Positions 8,494 to 17,073 of a DNA stretch of 64,000 bases are shown piece after piece (position 1 is the first letter of the stretch; each line of letters begins with the position of its first letter). This stretch comes from JAPYTK01 sp964401935 (lineage in GTDB: Bacteria; Myxococcota_A; Polyangia; Polyangiales; Polyangiaceae): assembly GCA_964401935.1 (NCBI GenBank), contig CAYOAL010000010.1, positions 62,001-126,000 of the forward strand, read 5' to 3'. The translations under genes and the position numbers were made by a program. The notes beneath the pieces were generated by a model. It was not told the origin of the DNA. It searched no databases and saw only the letters and a list, made by a program, of their open reading frames with translations.

Positions 8494-8925
8494 TCAGCGA
8501 TAGGTGAACGCGTCGGGGGGCGCCTTCTTCTTGGGCGCGGGGGGGTCGTCGTACATCGTGGCGCTCGGGGTGACGACGGTCTCGTCGGAGGCAACGGCGT
8601 CGGTCGCGCTCGGCGGCTCCCCGATGGGCACGCAGCGCGTGCTGTCCCACGCCGCGCCCTCGGGGCACGCGACGTGCGTGCCGACGCAATGGGCGCCGTC
8701 CCACACCGTCATGGCCGGACAGCGGACGTCGGTGATCACGTAGCGCCACACACAGGCCTCGCCGTCCCATTGCGTCGCCGAAGGGCACACGATCTCGGGC
8801 GCGAGCGCCTCGGCGTCGCGCGCGCTGTCGGCCTCGAGCGCGGGGTGGCAGCCCACGCCCGAGAGCGCGAGGGTGGAGAGCGCGAGGCCGAGGGTCGTCA
8901 GCCGCTGGGCGCCACGCCGAGACAT
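8494..8925 (-). CDS. Small Cys-rich lipoprotein with three CPxxxxWD repeats
   Basis: A 143-residue predicted lipoprotein. It has a basic N-terminus, a hydrophobic stretch and Cys26 in LSGVGC. Three tandem units of about 23 residues follow: CPSATQWDGEACV, CPAMTVWDGAHCV and CPEGAAWDSTRCV. Each has a paired Cys likely to form a small disulfide loop around a WD core. A Lys/Pro-rich tail follows. I cannot assign a Pfam family with certainty. It lies 90 bases downstream of the M3 peptidase on the same strand. Export to the periplasm or cell surface is inferred. Confidence 0.75.
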   Translation of the reverse strand: MSRRGAQRLTTLGLALSTLALSGVGCHPALEADSARDAEALAPEIVCPSATQWDGEACVWRYVITDVRCPAMTVWDGAHCVGTHVACPEGAAWDSTRCVPIGEPPSATDAVASDETVVTPSATMYDDPPAPKKKAPPDAFTYR

Positions 8926-9015
8926 CGAGCCATCATACAGGCCTGCCCTGCATCAGCGTCCACCCAAAGCGACCCGCGGCCTGCTGAGCGCCGGGTGGCT
9001 GGCGTCGCGGCGTCG

Positions 9016-11046
9016 TCACGCCGCCGTCTCGACGAGGCCCAGCCGCTCGAGCAGCGCCGACTGATCCGGGTCGCGGCCCATGAACTGCCGGAACAGCGCC
9101 GCCGGATCGTCTTCATCGCCGCGAGCCAAGATCTGCTCACGGAAGGAGCGACCGGTCTCGGGGTTGAAGAGGCCCTCGTGCTTGAACCGGGTGAAGGCGT
9201 CGGCGTCGAGCACCTCTGCCCACTTGTAGGAGTAGTAGGCGGCCGCGTAGCCGACGGGCGAGCCGAACAGATGCTCGAACGAGGTGATCATGCTCCAGTC
9301 GTCGTCGAGCTTGGTGGACGAGAACGGCTGCATGAGCGTGCGCGCGTACGAGCCCGCGTCCCCGTGGCGGGCTGGGTCGTAGTGAACGTGGAGCCCGAGA
9401 TCCATGGTCGCGAAGCCGAGCTGGCGCATCTGCGCGCTGGCTGCGCGGAAGCGCCGCGCTCGCCGCATCGACGCGAGCAGCGACTCGGGGATGCGCTCGG
9501 CGGTGTCTTGGTGGGCGGCGAACAGATCCAGCGCCTCGCGCTCCCAGCACCAGTTCTCCATGATCTGCGACGGGAGCTCGACGAAGTCCCACGCGACGTT
9601 GGTGCCCACCTGGCTGCGCAGCTCGGCGCGGCTCAGCACCGTGTGCATGAGGTGGCCGAACTCGTGGAACAGCGTCTCCACGTCGCGGTGCGTGAGCTGC
9701 GCGTCGCGCCCCTCGAGCGGCGGGGTGATGTTGGCGACGATCACCGCGATGTGGCGCGTGTCGTCTTCGAGGCGACTCCTACCGAGGATGCCGTGCGCCC
9801 ACGCGCCGGACTGCTTGGTCTCGCGAGGGAACGGGTCGAAGTACACACCTGCGAGCCACGCGCCGTCGCCGTCGAGCACGCGATAGGCGCGCACCGTCTC
9901 GTGCCAGCGCGGGGCCTCGTCCCACGGCTCGAAGCGAATGCCGTAGAGGCGGGCGGCCACCCCGAACAAGCCATCGACCACCTTCTCGAAGGCGAAGTAG
10001 GGTCGCAGCGTCTCCTCGTCGAAGTCGTAGAGCGCAAAGCGCAGCTTCTCGCTGTAGTAGGCCACGTCCCAGCTCGCGAGCTCCACCCCATCGAGCTCGC
10101 GCGCGAAGTCGGCGAGCTCCTGGGTCTCCCGCGCGAAGGCGCCGTCGGTGCGGGCGCGAAGGTCGTCGACGAAGGCATGCGCGTCGCTGCCCCGCTTGGC
10201 CATGCGGTCTTCGAGCACCAGATCTGCGAAGGTGGCGTAGCCGAGCAGCGTGGCCTTCTCCGCTCGGAGCGCGAGGATGCGCTGCACGAGGGGGAGGTTG
10301 TCGTGCTCCCCGCGGGTGGCCCGACTCATGAACGCGCGATACATGTGCTCGCGGATGCCGCGGTCTCTCATGAACTGCAACAGCGGCATGATGCTCGGCG
10401 GTTGGAGCGTGAAGCGATAGCCCTCCTTGCCCTTCTGCTGCGCGCTCTGTCGCGCGGCCTGCCGTGCGCTCTGTGGGAGCCCCTCGAGCTTGGCCTCGTC
10501 CTCGATGATCAACTCGAACGCGTTCGACGCGTCGAGCACGTTCTGGGAGTACTTGAGGGTGACCTTGGTGAGCTCGACGTCGATCTCGGCGAGCCGCGTC
10601 TTGCCGGCCTCATCGAGCTCGGCACCGTGGCGCTTGAAGTCGGCCATGGTCTTGTCGAGAAACCGGCGCCGGGCGCCGGTGAGGGCCTTGGCCTCGGCGG
10701 TGGCTGCGTAGCGCTTGATGCGCCGATAGAGCGGAGCGTTGAGCGGTAGCTTCGAGACGAACTCGCTGACGCGCGGCTGGGCCTCGTTGTTGGCGGCGCG
10801 CAGGTCTTCGCTCGAGCACACGTGCTCGAGGTGGCTCACGATGCTCATGCACAGGCCCAGGTGCTCGGTGACGTCTTCGAGCGCGAGCATCGTGTTCGCG
10901 AACGTGGGCTCTTCGGTCGCCGCGGCGAGCGCGTCGAGGGAGGCCCGTGCGCGCCCGAGCAGCTCGTCGACAGCCGGCGCCACGTGCTCGGCCTTCACTT
11001 GGTCGAAACGGATCGGGAAGCCGATGTCCACCAGGGGATTGGTCAT
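9016..11046 (-). CDS. M3 family oligopeptidase (oligopeptidase A / Dcp-like)
   Basis: A 676-residue zinc metallopeptidase of normal M3 length. The zinc motif HEFGHLMH, preceded by DVETLF, lies near residue 455; the third ligand region ENWCWE is about 26 residues later. N-terminal blocks such as FANTMLALEDVTEHLG and the C-terminal YSYKWAEVLDADAFTRF and FREQILARG are typical of PrlC/OpdA. There is no signal peptide, so it is probably cytoplasmic and degrades short peptides. It stands alone with 113 bases to the upstream lipoprotein gene. Confidence 0.94.
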   Translation of the reverse strand: MTNPLVDIGFPIRFDQVKAEHVAPAVDELLGRARASLDALAAATEEPTFANTMLALEDVTEHLGLCMSIVSHLEHVCSSEDLRAANNEAQPRVSEFVSKLPLNAPLYRRIKRYAATAEAKALTGARRRFLDKTMADFKRHGAELDEAGKTRLAEIDVELTKVTLKYSQNVLDASNAFELIIEDEAKLEGLPQSARQAARQSAQQKGKEGYRFTLQPPSIMPLLQFMRDRGIREHMYRAFMSRATRGEHDNLPLVQRILALRAEKATLLGYATFADLVLEDRMAKRGSDAHAFVDDLRARTDGAFARETQELADFARELDGVELASWDVAYYSEKLRFALYDFDEETLRPYFAFEKVVDGLFGVAARLYGIRFEPWDEAPRWHETVRAYRVLDGDGAWLAGVYFDPFPRETKQSGAWAHGILGRSRLEDDTRHIAVIVANITPPLEGRDAQLTHRDVETLFHEFGHLMHTVLSRAELRSQVGTNVAWDFVELPSQIMENWCWEREALDLFAAHQDTAERIPESLLASMRRARRFRAASAQMRQLGFATMDLGLHVHYDPARHGDAGSYARTLMQPFSSTKLDDDWSMITSFEHLFGSPVGYAAAYYSYKWAEVLDADAFTRFKHEGLFNPETGRSFREQILARGDEDDPAALFRQFMGRDPDQSALLERLGLVETAA

Positions 11047-11159
11047 ATCCCTCAGACCCTAGCAGAACCCTCGCGCCGGGCGTTGCAGGGAGAGCGGCGC
11101 CCTCGCGGCGCGCGACGGTCGCGTCGCGCGCGGGAAGAGGACGGTCGCGCGTCAGCGGG

Positions 11160-12389
11160 TCACTTGGCGAGGCACGCGGCGAACGCGTCGGCGCAGGTGG
11201 TCTGCACGTCCTGGCCGGTCAAGACCGAGCCGAACATGCAGCCGACCGCGTCGCTGAGCTCTGGCGACACGGCCGGATCGGCGCCGACCACGCAGGGGGT
11301 GACGGCGGCGACGGTCGCGAACTGGTCGCCTCCCCCCGCGCTTAGGTTCTGCTGAAAACACGCCAGCGAGGCCGCGCAGGTCGCGTCGCCCTGGCCCACC
11401 CACTCGGCGCCCATGAAGTTGCTGGCCTGGGGCTTGTCGGAGAAGTACGAGCACACGCTCACCTCCGGCTGGGCCGGGTAGTACGACGCGATGAGCATGC
11501 ACATCTCGTCGCTGGAGCGGGGGCCCTGGAACACGTCGCGTGCCTCCGGGTTCTCGTAGCGGCAGGTCCACTCGATGGTGCTCCCCCCTGCCACCTCGAA
11601 GGCCGGATCGTAGGCCTCCACCGGCACGTTCTCCCAGGCCGTCGTCTCGTAGAGCAGCGTCTGCTGACCCCCGCGCAGCACCTGGGCCTCGTAGTCGACC
11701 CCTCGCGCGTGCATGTGCGACTGCGCGTTGGTGATGCGGATGTCGTCGGGGATGGGGCAGCGCGCGGTGGCGTGGCTCTCCGACATGCCCGGGGCGGCGA
11801 TGAACAGGTTGTACCAGAAGAGCATGCCCCCCTCTGCCACGACGTCGTCTTCCTCGAGCGTCTCGAGCGTGATGTCGACCTTCGGCTCGAGCACCTGACC
11901 GGTCGGGTTGATGTAGTGCGCGTTCATCAGCAGCACCGCGCCGGCGTGGACGGGGATGCCCACTCCCTCGGGGAAATCGATCAACGAGGCGCCGTCGGCG
12001 TTTTGGGAGCCACCGACGAGGTTGTTCACCGAGAAGCTGAAGTTGACGCCCTCGCTGCAGTCGAACACTCCTTGCTCCTCGTCGAGGTACTCGATGGGCT
12101 TCCCGTCGTTCTTGTGGGTGGGGATCGCCTCGTACGGCGTCTCGTAGAGCAGGAAATGGTGGCTGCCCTCGGTGTAGGCCACGCGATCCCGATTGACCCA
12201 GATGGCCTCGTCCGGGGCGGTCACGAAGCGGCAGTGCTCGGCCTCGGTTCCTGGCTGAAGCCGCGTGGTCATCGTGAACGAGACGCCTGCTGGCTCGGGT
12301 TCGGGGGTCGTCGGGTCATCGGTCGTGCTGCAACCCGCGAGCCCCCCCAGGGCCAGCATGACCACACTCGCTCGCGGGAGGTGGCGCAT
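11160..12389 (-). CDS. Lipoprotein related to copper type II ascorbate-dependent monooxygenases (PHM/DBM fold)
   Basis: A 409-residue lipoprotein with lipobox LAGC (Cys20). The body carries every copper-ligand position of the peptidylglycine alpha-hydroxylating/dopamine beta-monooxygenase family. The CuH set is His77-His78 in EGSHHFLLYE and His158 in MNAHYINPTG. The CuM set is His225 and His227 in SHMHARG and Met296 in SSDEMCMLIASYY, which matches the family SSDEMC block. The hydroxylation substrate is unknown. Residues from about 315 form a Cys-rich C-terminal extension. It is anchored to a membrane and faces the periplasm or surface. Its neighbour 119 bases upstream is the sterol methyltransferase-like gene. 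The copper assignment rests on visible motifs, not on a search. Confidence 0.82.
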   Translation of the reverse strand: MRHLPRASVVMLALGGLAGCSTTDDPTTPEPEPAGVSFTMTTRLQPGTEAEHCRFVTAPDEAIWVNRDRVAYTEGSHHFLLYETPYEAIPTHKNDGKPIEYLDEEQGVFDCSEGVNFSFSVNNLVGGSQNADGASLIDFPEGVGIPVHAGAVLLMNAHYINPTGQVLEPKVDITLETLEEDDVVAEGGMLFWYNLFIAAPGMSESHATARCPIPDDIRITNAQSHMHARGVDYEAQVLRGGQQTLLYETTAWENVPVEAYDPAFEVAGGSTIEWTCRYENPEARDVFQGPRSSDEMCMLIASYYPAQPEVSVCSYFSDKPQASNFMGAEWVGQGDATCAASLACFQQNLSAGGGDQFATVAAVTPCVVGADPAVSPELSDAVGCMFGSVLTGQDVQTTCADAFAACLAK

Positions 12390-12508
12390 GGGGAGAGGTT
12401 AACCTCGCCCGGCGCGCCGTCCACTCGCATTCGTCGTCGGGAGAGCGTCGACACGTCCCGGGGGGAGACGCGCGGCCCGCTGCGCGCTCTCGTCGGGGTG
12501 GGGGCCGC

Positions 12509-13477
12509 TCACGCCGGCTTCTTGGCGTGAAAGAAGAACATCGGCGTGAAGATGCCGAGCTCACCTCCTCGCACGAGCTGATCGGCGCCGTTGTTGAGCA
12601 TCTTGCTCACCGACTGGGCGCCCTTCGGCACCGCCCCCAGCGACTCGAGCAGGCCGAGCACGCGGTTGGTGGCGAGCCTGCCGAGGGGGCGGCGCGGCAG
12701 ATCGCGCAGCGACCAGCCCGTGGTGGCGAGCGGCAGGTACCAGGGGGTCTCCGGGTCCGAAGCGCTGGCGCGGTCTTCGGTGCGGACCACCTCGAAGCCG
12801 GCCGCGGTCAGCGCGTCGATCACGTCGGCGGTGCGGGTCAGCGGAGGGAGACCGTTGCCGTGCTCGATGCCCCGCTTGGCCTGGCGGTGCTCGGGCTCGT
12901 CATCGTCGTAGGCGTCGGTGAGGCACCACTCGTAGCCGGCGAGCTCACCACCTGGCTGGAGCACGCGAAAGATCTCGGAGAAACACTTCGTTCGGCTCGG
13001 GGCGTGGCAGGTGGCCTCGATGGCGAAGGCACGGTCGAAGCTCGCATCCGGCTCGGGAATGTCGAGGAAGCTCCCATGAACGAATGTACAGCTCTTGGAG
13101 AGACCCGCGCGCTCCGTGAGCTTGCGGGCCCGGCCCACCTGATACTCGTTGTTGTTGATGCCCACCATGGTGGCGCCGCTGAAGCGATGGATCGCGCGGA
13201 GCGGGCCGCCCACCCCGCAGCCGGCGTCGAGCACCCGCATCCCCGGCCGGAGCTGCAAGGCGGCGGCGAGGTAGTGTTGGTGCCGCGTGATGGAGCTCTC
13301 GAGCGTCTCGCCGGCGTAGCGCGGAGCAAAGTGGAACGACGCACCCCAGCCCATCTCATAGAAGTCGGTGACCAGATCGTAATAGTGGTTCACCATGTCC
13401 TGCGTCTCGCCCGTCTCGGGCGCGCGATCGCGGGTGCTCTCGAAGATCGTGTCGTACTCGCCCAGCTGCTGCTGCAT
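12509..13477 (-). CDS. Sterol 24-C-methyltransferase (ERG6/SMT) homologue
   Basis: A 322-residue SAM-dependent methyltransferase started at ATG 13477. An open frame runs 35 codons further but is low-quality sequence. It carries the sterol methyltransferase signatures in order: YEMGWGASFHF (40-50, sterol-binding region I), SAM motif LDAGCGVGGP (83-92), INNNEYQ (107-113), IEATCHAP (153-160), YEWCLTD (182-188) and the SMT C-terminal domain with PWYLPL (245-250) and FTPMFFFHAKKP. These blocks match yeast Erg6 nearly word for word. Family knowledge: the enzyme adds a methyl group at C-24 of the sterol side chain. No squalene epoxidase or oxidosqualene cyclase is in the window, so the pathway context is missing. 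A different side-chain acceptor remains possible. Confidence 0.88.
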   Translation of the reverse strand: MQQQLGEYDTIFESTRDRAPETGETQDMVNHYYDLVTDFYEMGWGASFHFAPRYAGETLESSITRHQHYLAAALQLRPGMRVLDAGCGVGGPLRAIHRFSGATMVGINNNEYQVGRARKLTERAGLSKSCTFVHGSFLDIPEPDASFDRAFAIEATCHAPSRTKCFSEIFRVLQPGGELAGYEWCLTDAYDDDEPEHRQAKRGIEHGNGLPPLTRTADVIDALTAAGFEVVRTEDRASASDPETPWYLPLATTGWSLRDLPRRPLGRLATNRVLGLLESLGAVPKGAQSVSKMLNNGADQLVRGGELGIFTPMFFFHAKKPA

Positions 13478-13620
13478 CCGACGGGCCCTAGCAGCGCTCC
13501 GGCCCGGTGTCTCGCCCGAGGCCGAGGGGCCTCCGATTTTCTGGGGCGTGGCCGGCGCGCGCCGTCGCGATCCGCGCCCCAAAAGTTAGCCAAGATCTGG
13601 GGCCGTGTTACGCGGACCGC

Positions 13621-16600
13621 ATGGGTTTGTCAGCATCCCGAACCCCCAGGGCCGACGCGAGACGATCAGAGAGAAAGGCACGCGATGCGTTCCTCTCTCG
13701 CCTGACCGAAGAGCTCGGCGCGCTCCGCACGCGCGTCGACGAATCGCTCTCGGATCCTGCCGATGGGGCCGCTCGTGAGGTGTTGGCCAACAAATTCCGT
13801 GCGTTGGCCGGCGACGCGTCTCGGGTTGGGCAAGTGCAGCTCGCCGAAGAGCTCAGCGTCGTGCGTGCCGTGCTCCAGAGCGTGGGCGTGCTCGAGGCGC
13901 TCAGCGATGGCGATCGCCGCCACCTCCACGACGCGTTCACGCGCATCGGGTCGTACCTGGAGGCGGAGCGGAACCGGGAAATCGGCAGCACCTTGATGCC
14001 GGCGGGCACCCACCCTCGAGCGAAAGTCGGCATGTTGCGCGTGCTCCTGGTGGGCACCGTGCCGGTGGCAGAGTCGCTCCTGGCGGAGGACTGGGCGGCC
14101 GAGGACGACGCCCCCGCGATCATGGTCGAGGCGTGCCCCGACGCCTCCTCTGCGCGCTATGAGGTGAAGCGCAAGGCTCCCGACGTGATCGTCGTCGACA
14201 GTGACGTGGGCGGAGCGCGGGTGCTCGTGGATCGCCTGGTGAGCGACGACGAGACGGAGGAGATCCCCATCGTCGTGCTCGGCAAGTGGGACAAGGCCGA
14301 GGACGCCGCCAGCTTCGTCGCGCTCGGTGTGTCGCGGACGTTGGCCAAGCCGGTGTCGCCCGGGGCCCTGCGTCGTGCTTGCCTCGACGTGGCTCGCGGC
14401 GGGGCGCGGCCCTTCGAGCCCCTGGGCCAGATCACCCTCGACGGTCTCGGGGCGCGCCTCTCGGTGGAGCTGCACCGCGGCCTCTGTGACGCGGCGGAGG
14501 ACACGCTGCGCAAGAAGGCGGTGGAGCTCGGCGACGGCGCGGCGGTGCTCACGGTGATGTGGGACGCGATCGCCAGGATTCGTGAGCTCGTGACCGCGCA
14601 GTCCAAGGGGGCCGTGCGGTTTCACGACCACGGCGTGGTGGGGGCGCTGCCTACCGGAGCGGGGCTCACGGTGGCGAGTCGGCGCCCGCACAACGAGCGC
14701 AGCTCGGCTCAGAACGAGGTGCGCGCGGGCGGCGACGCGCTCCCGCTCGACGGGTTTCGTATCTGCGTGGCCGAGGACGACCTCTCGACCAACTGGTTCC
14801 TCTGCGGCGTGCTGCGCGAGACGGGGGCCACGGTCACCGGCGTCTTCGACGGCCGCAAGGCGCTCGATCACGTGTACCGCGAGCAGCCGGATCTGCTGCT
14901 GAGCGACATCGTGATGCCCGAGCTCGACGGCTTCGCGCTCTGCCGCACGGTGAAGCGCGACGCGCTGCTGCGCTCCACCTCGGTGCTGCTCCTGTCGTGG
15001 AAGCCCGACCTCTTGCAGCGCATGCGCGAGCTCGGCGCCGGCGCCGACGGTTACCTCCTGAAGGAGGCGAGCGGCCGCGAGATCATGCAGCGCGTGCACG
15101 AGCTGTTGCGGCCGCGTCGCGTCCTCGAGCGGAGGATCGCCGAAGGGGGGACCGTGCGCGGGCGCCTGGACGGGGTGAGCGCGGTGGCGCTCCTCAAGAT
15201 CGCGAGCCAGGTGCGACCGATGAGTCGCCTCACCATCCGCGACGCCCGCTTCGTGTACGAGCTCGAGCTGCGCGCCGGTCGACCGGTGCTCGCCACCCGC
15301 ACCGCCGAGGATGGCACCGCCACCCGGGGCAAGGCGGTGATCGCGGCCCTCCTTGGCATCGGAGGGGGGCGCTTCACGGTCGCCGACATCGACGAGGGTG
15401 CGGCCCTCAGCGCGGAGCTCGTCGGTTCGCTCGAAGACCAGCTGGTGGAGCCGATCGCCTGGGCGCGGGCCGCGCAGGGCCTGCTCTCGGGCACCCAGCT
15501 CATGCGGGTCCATCGCGTCGTCCTCGACGACGAGCGCCTCGAGCCGTGTCTTGGCGCGACCCCGGAGCCTGCCCGTTCGCTCGTGCGCGCGCTCGCCGCC
15601 GGCGCTGCCCCCCGCGACCTCATCGCAGAGGCTCGCGCCTCGGCGGAGCTGGTGGAGCGCGTTTTGTGCGACGCCGCCCGCCAAGGGGCAGTGGCCCGCG
15701 TTCACACCGCCGCCGGGGAGGTGCTGCGCGCGGCGGTCGATCGCGAGATCGCGGTGATGAGCGGGGTGGCGTTGCCGGAGACCGCGGTCGCCACGATCGC
15801 CGACGCGTGCGTCGGGCTCGAGGGGCTCGATGACGACCCGCCGCCTCTCGACGTGCCGGAGGAGGTGCTCGCCAACACGCCGGTCGACGCCCTCGACGAG
15901 CTCGGCTTCGACGAGCCAAGCGAGAGCCACCCATTCGCGCTCGAGCCGCGTGAGCTCAGCGGCGACGGGGGCGCTCCGGAGCCCGAGGCCGGTCGCGCCA
16001 CCCCCGTCATCGCCCGCGCGGTGGCCGCGGTCGTCCCTGCTCCCGCTGCAAACCGCAACACCCCCATCCTCGCGCGGGTGGAGCCGGACGCGCCGGCCTT
16101 CGCCACCGTCGAGAGCAAGCGGCGCGTGGCCGACGAGCTCGAGGACGACGTCGACGACGAGCTCGACGAGACGCCGTCGGAGAACACGCGCGCGCGCGAT
16201 AAGGCGAAGCACCGGCGCCGGAGCAAGCGCCGCCGCCGCCGCGACGGCTCGGAGGGCCGCTCCTACCGGCGCGACGACTACGCCGACGAGCGCGACGACA
16301 GCGAGACGCCGCCACCAGCGCGTCCACGCCACCGCGAGCCGGCGTTCAGCGCCCCCGAGCCGCAGCCCGATCCCCGCCTGCCTCGCCTGCCGATGCCTTC
16401 TGCCTGGGCACCCCGCGGCGAGCCCACGCCCCCCAAGAAGCGACCGCGGTGGACGGCGCCGCTGTTGTTCGGCCTCGCCGGCGTGGGCCTCGCGATCGGC
16501 GCCCGCTACATGCGCGAGAACCAGCCCTACGAGCCGCAACCGGCCCCGCTCGTCATCACGCCCCAGGTGGCGGACGAGGCGGCCGCGGCGGAGGCGGAAG

Positions 16601-16932
16601 GGCCACCTCGGGCCCCCGAGGCCCCCGGCGCCGAGGCCGACGACGTAAGCGCCGCGTACGATCAACCGGTGGAGCTGCCGCTCAGCAAGAGCGAGGCCGC
16701 CAAGCTCGCCAAGGATCAGGGCCTCCTCGAGGTGGTCGCTGGGCGCGGGCACGAGGTCTTCGTCGATGGCAAGTCGGTGGGGCGAGGGCCGGTGGTGAAG
16801 GTGCCGGTCAAGGCCACCGCCCAGCCCCATGAGGTGCGCGTGAAGCTCAAGGGGGAAGAGCGCGTGCGCTACGTGGTGATGAAGCCCAACACGCGTCTCA
16901 GGTTGCGGCTCGCGCCGCCCTGGTCGCGCTGA
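13621..16932 (+). CDS. Large response-regulator protein with two receiver-like modules, DUF4388 and PEGA-like C-terminus
   Basis: A 1103-residue protein started at ATG 13621. Residues 20-90 are a helical Hpt-like bundle without an obvious phospho-His. Residues 136-260 are a pseudo-receiver (VLLVGTVPVAE, PDVIVVDSD). Residues about 379-495 are a canonical receiver with Asp429 in LLLSDIVMPELDG and Lys in GYLLKE. Residues about 511-620 resemble a DUF4388/PATAN domain (GRLDGVSAVALLKIASQ). A long Asp/Glu- and Arg-rich disordered region follows, then one transmembrane helix at 945-963 and a PEGA-like beta domain (1030-1103; GHEVFVDGKSVGRGP). By orientation, the N-terminal signalling part would be cytoplasmic and the PEGA part outside. 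No kinase is next to it. Confidence 0.8.
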   Translation: MGLSASRTPRADARRSERKARDAFLSRLTEELGALRTRVDESLSDPADGAAREVLANKFRALAGDASRVGQVQLAEELSVVRAVLQSVGVLEALSDGDRRHLHDAFTRIGSYLEAERNREIGSTLMPAGTHPRAKVGMLRVLLVGTVPVAESLLAEDWAAEDDAPAIMVEACPDASSARYEVKRKAPDVIVVDSDVGGARVLVDRLVSDDETEEIPIVVLGKWDKAEDAASFVALGVSRTLAKPVSPGALRRACLDVARGGARPFEPLGQITLDGLGARLSVELHRGLCDAAEDTLRKKAVELGDGAAVLTVMWDAIARIRELVTAQSKGAVRFHDHGVVGALPTGAGLTVASRRPHNERSSAQNEVRAGGDALPLDGFRICVAEDDLSTNWFLCGVLRETGATVTGVFDGRKALDHVYREQPDLLLSDIVMPELDGFALCRTVKRDALLRSTSVLLLSWKPDLLQRMRELGAGADGYLLKEASGREIMQRVHELLRPRRVLERRIAEGGTVRGRLDGVSAVALLKIASQVRPMSRLTIRDARFVYELELRAGRPVLATRTAEDGTATRGKAVIAALLGIGGGRFTVADIDEGAALSAELVGSLEDQLVEPIAWARAAQGLLSGTQLMRVHRVVLDDERLEPCLGATPEPARSLVRALAAGAAPRDLIAEARASAELVERVLCDAARQGAVARVHTAAGEVLRAAVDREIAVMSGVALPETAVATIADACVGLEGLDDDPPPLDVPEEVLANTPVDALDELGFDEPSESHPFALEPRELSGDGGAPEPEAGRATPVIARAVAAVVPAPAANRNTPILARVEPDAPAFATVESKRRVADELEDDVDDELDETPSENTRARDKAKHRRRSKRRRRRDGSEGRSYRRDDYADERDDSETPPPARPRHREPAFSAPEPQPDPRLPRLPMPSAWAPRGEPTPPKKRPRWTAPLLFGLAGVGLAIGARYMRENQPYEPQPAPLVITPQVADEAAAAEAEGPPRAPEAPGAEADDVSAAYDQPVELPLSKSEAAKLAKDQGLLEVVAGRGHEVFVDGKSVGRGPVVKVPVKATAQPHEVRVKLKGEERVRYVVMKPNTRLRLRLAPPWSR

Positions 16933-17073
16933 GCTCGCGCCACGTCGGCAGCCCGGCGCCGCGCGGTGGGCTCGGCGCCGCGGCGGGGCGCGGCCCGCGG
17001 CAGGGGCGTGAGGCACGCCGCCTGCGACCCGGTATTCTTTGCGTTCGCGAATCGATCCTTGCCGCCGCGGGCT

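Noticed and set aside
7615..10749. A 1,044-codon plus-strand frame across the aminotransferase, small lipoprotein and M3 peptidase
   Set aside because: It overlaps three well-supported genes in other frames and has no recognisable domain.
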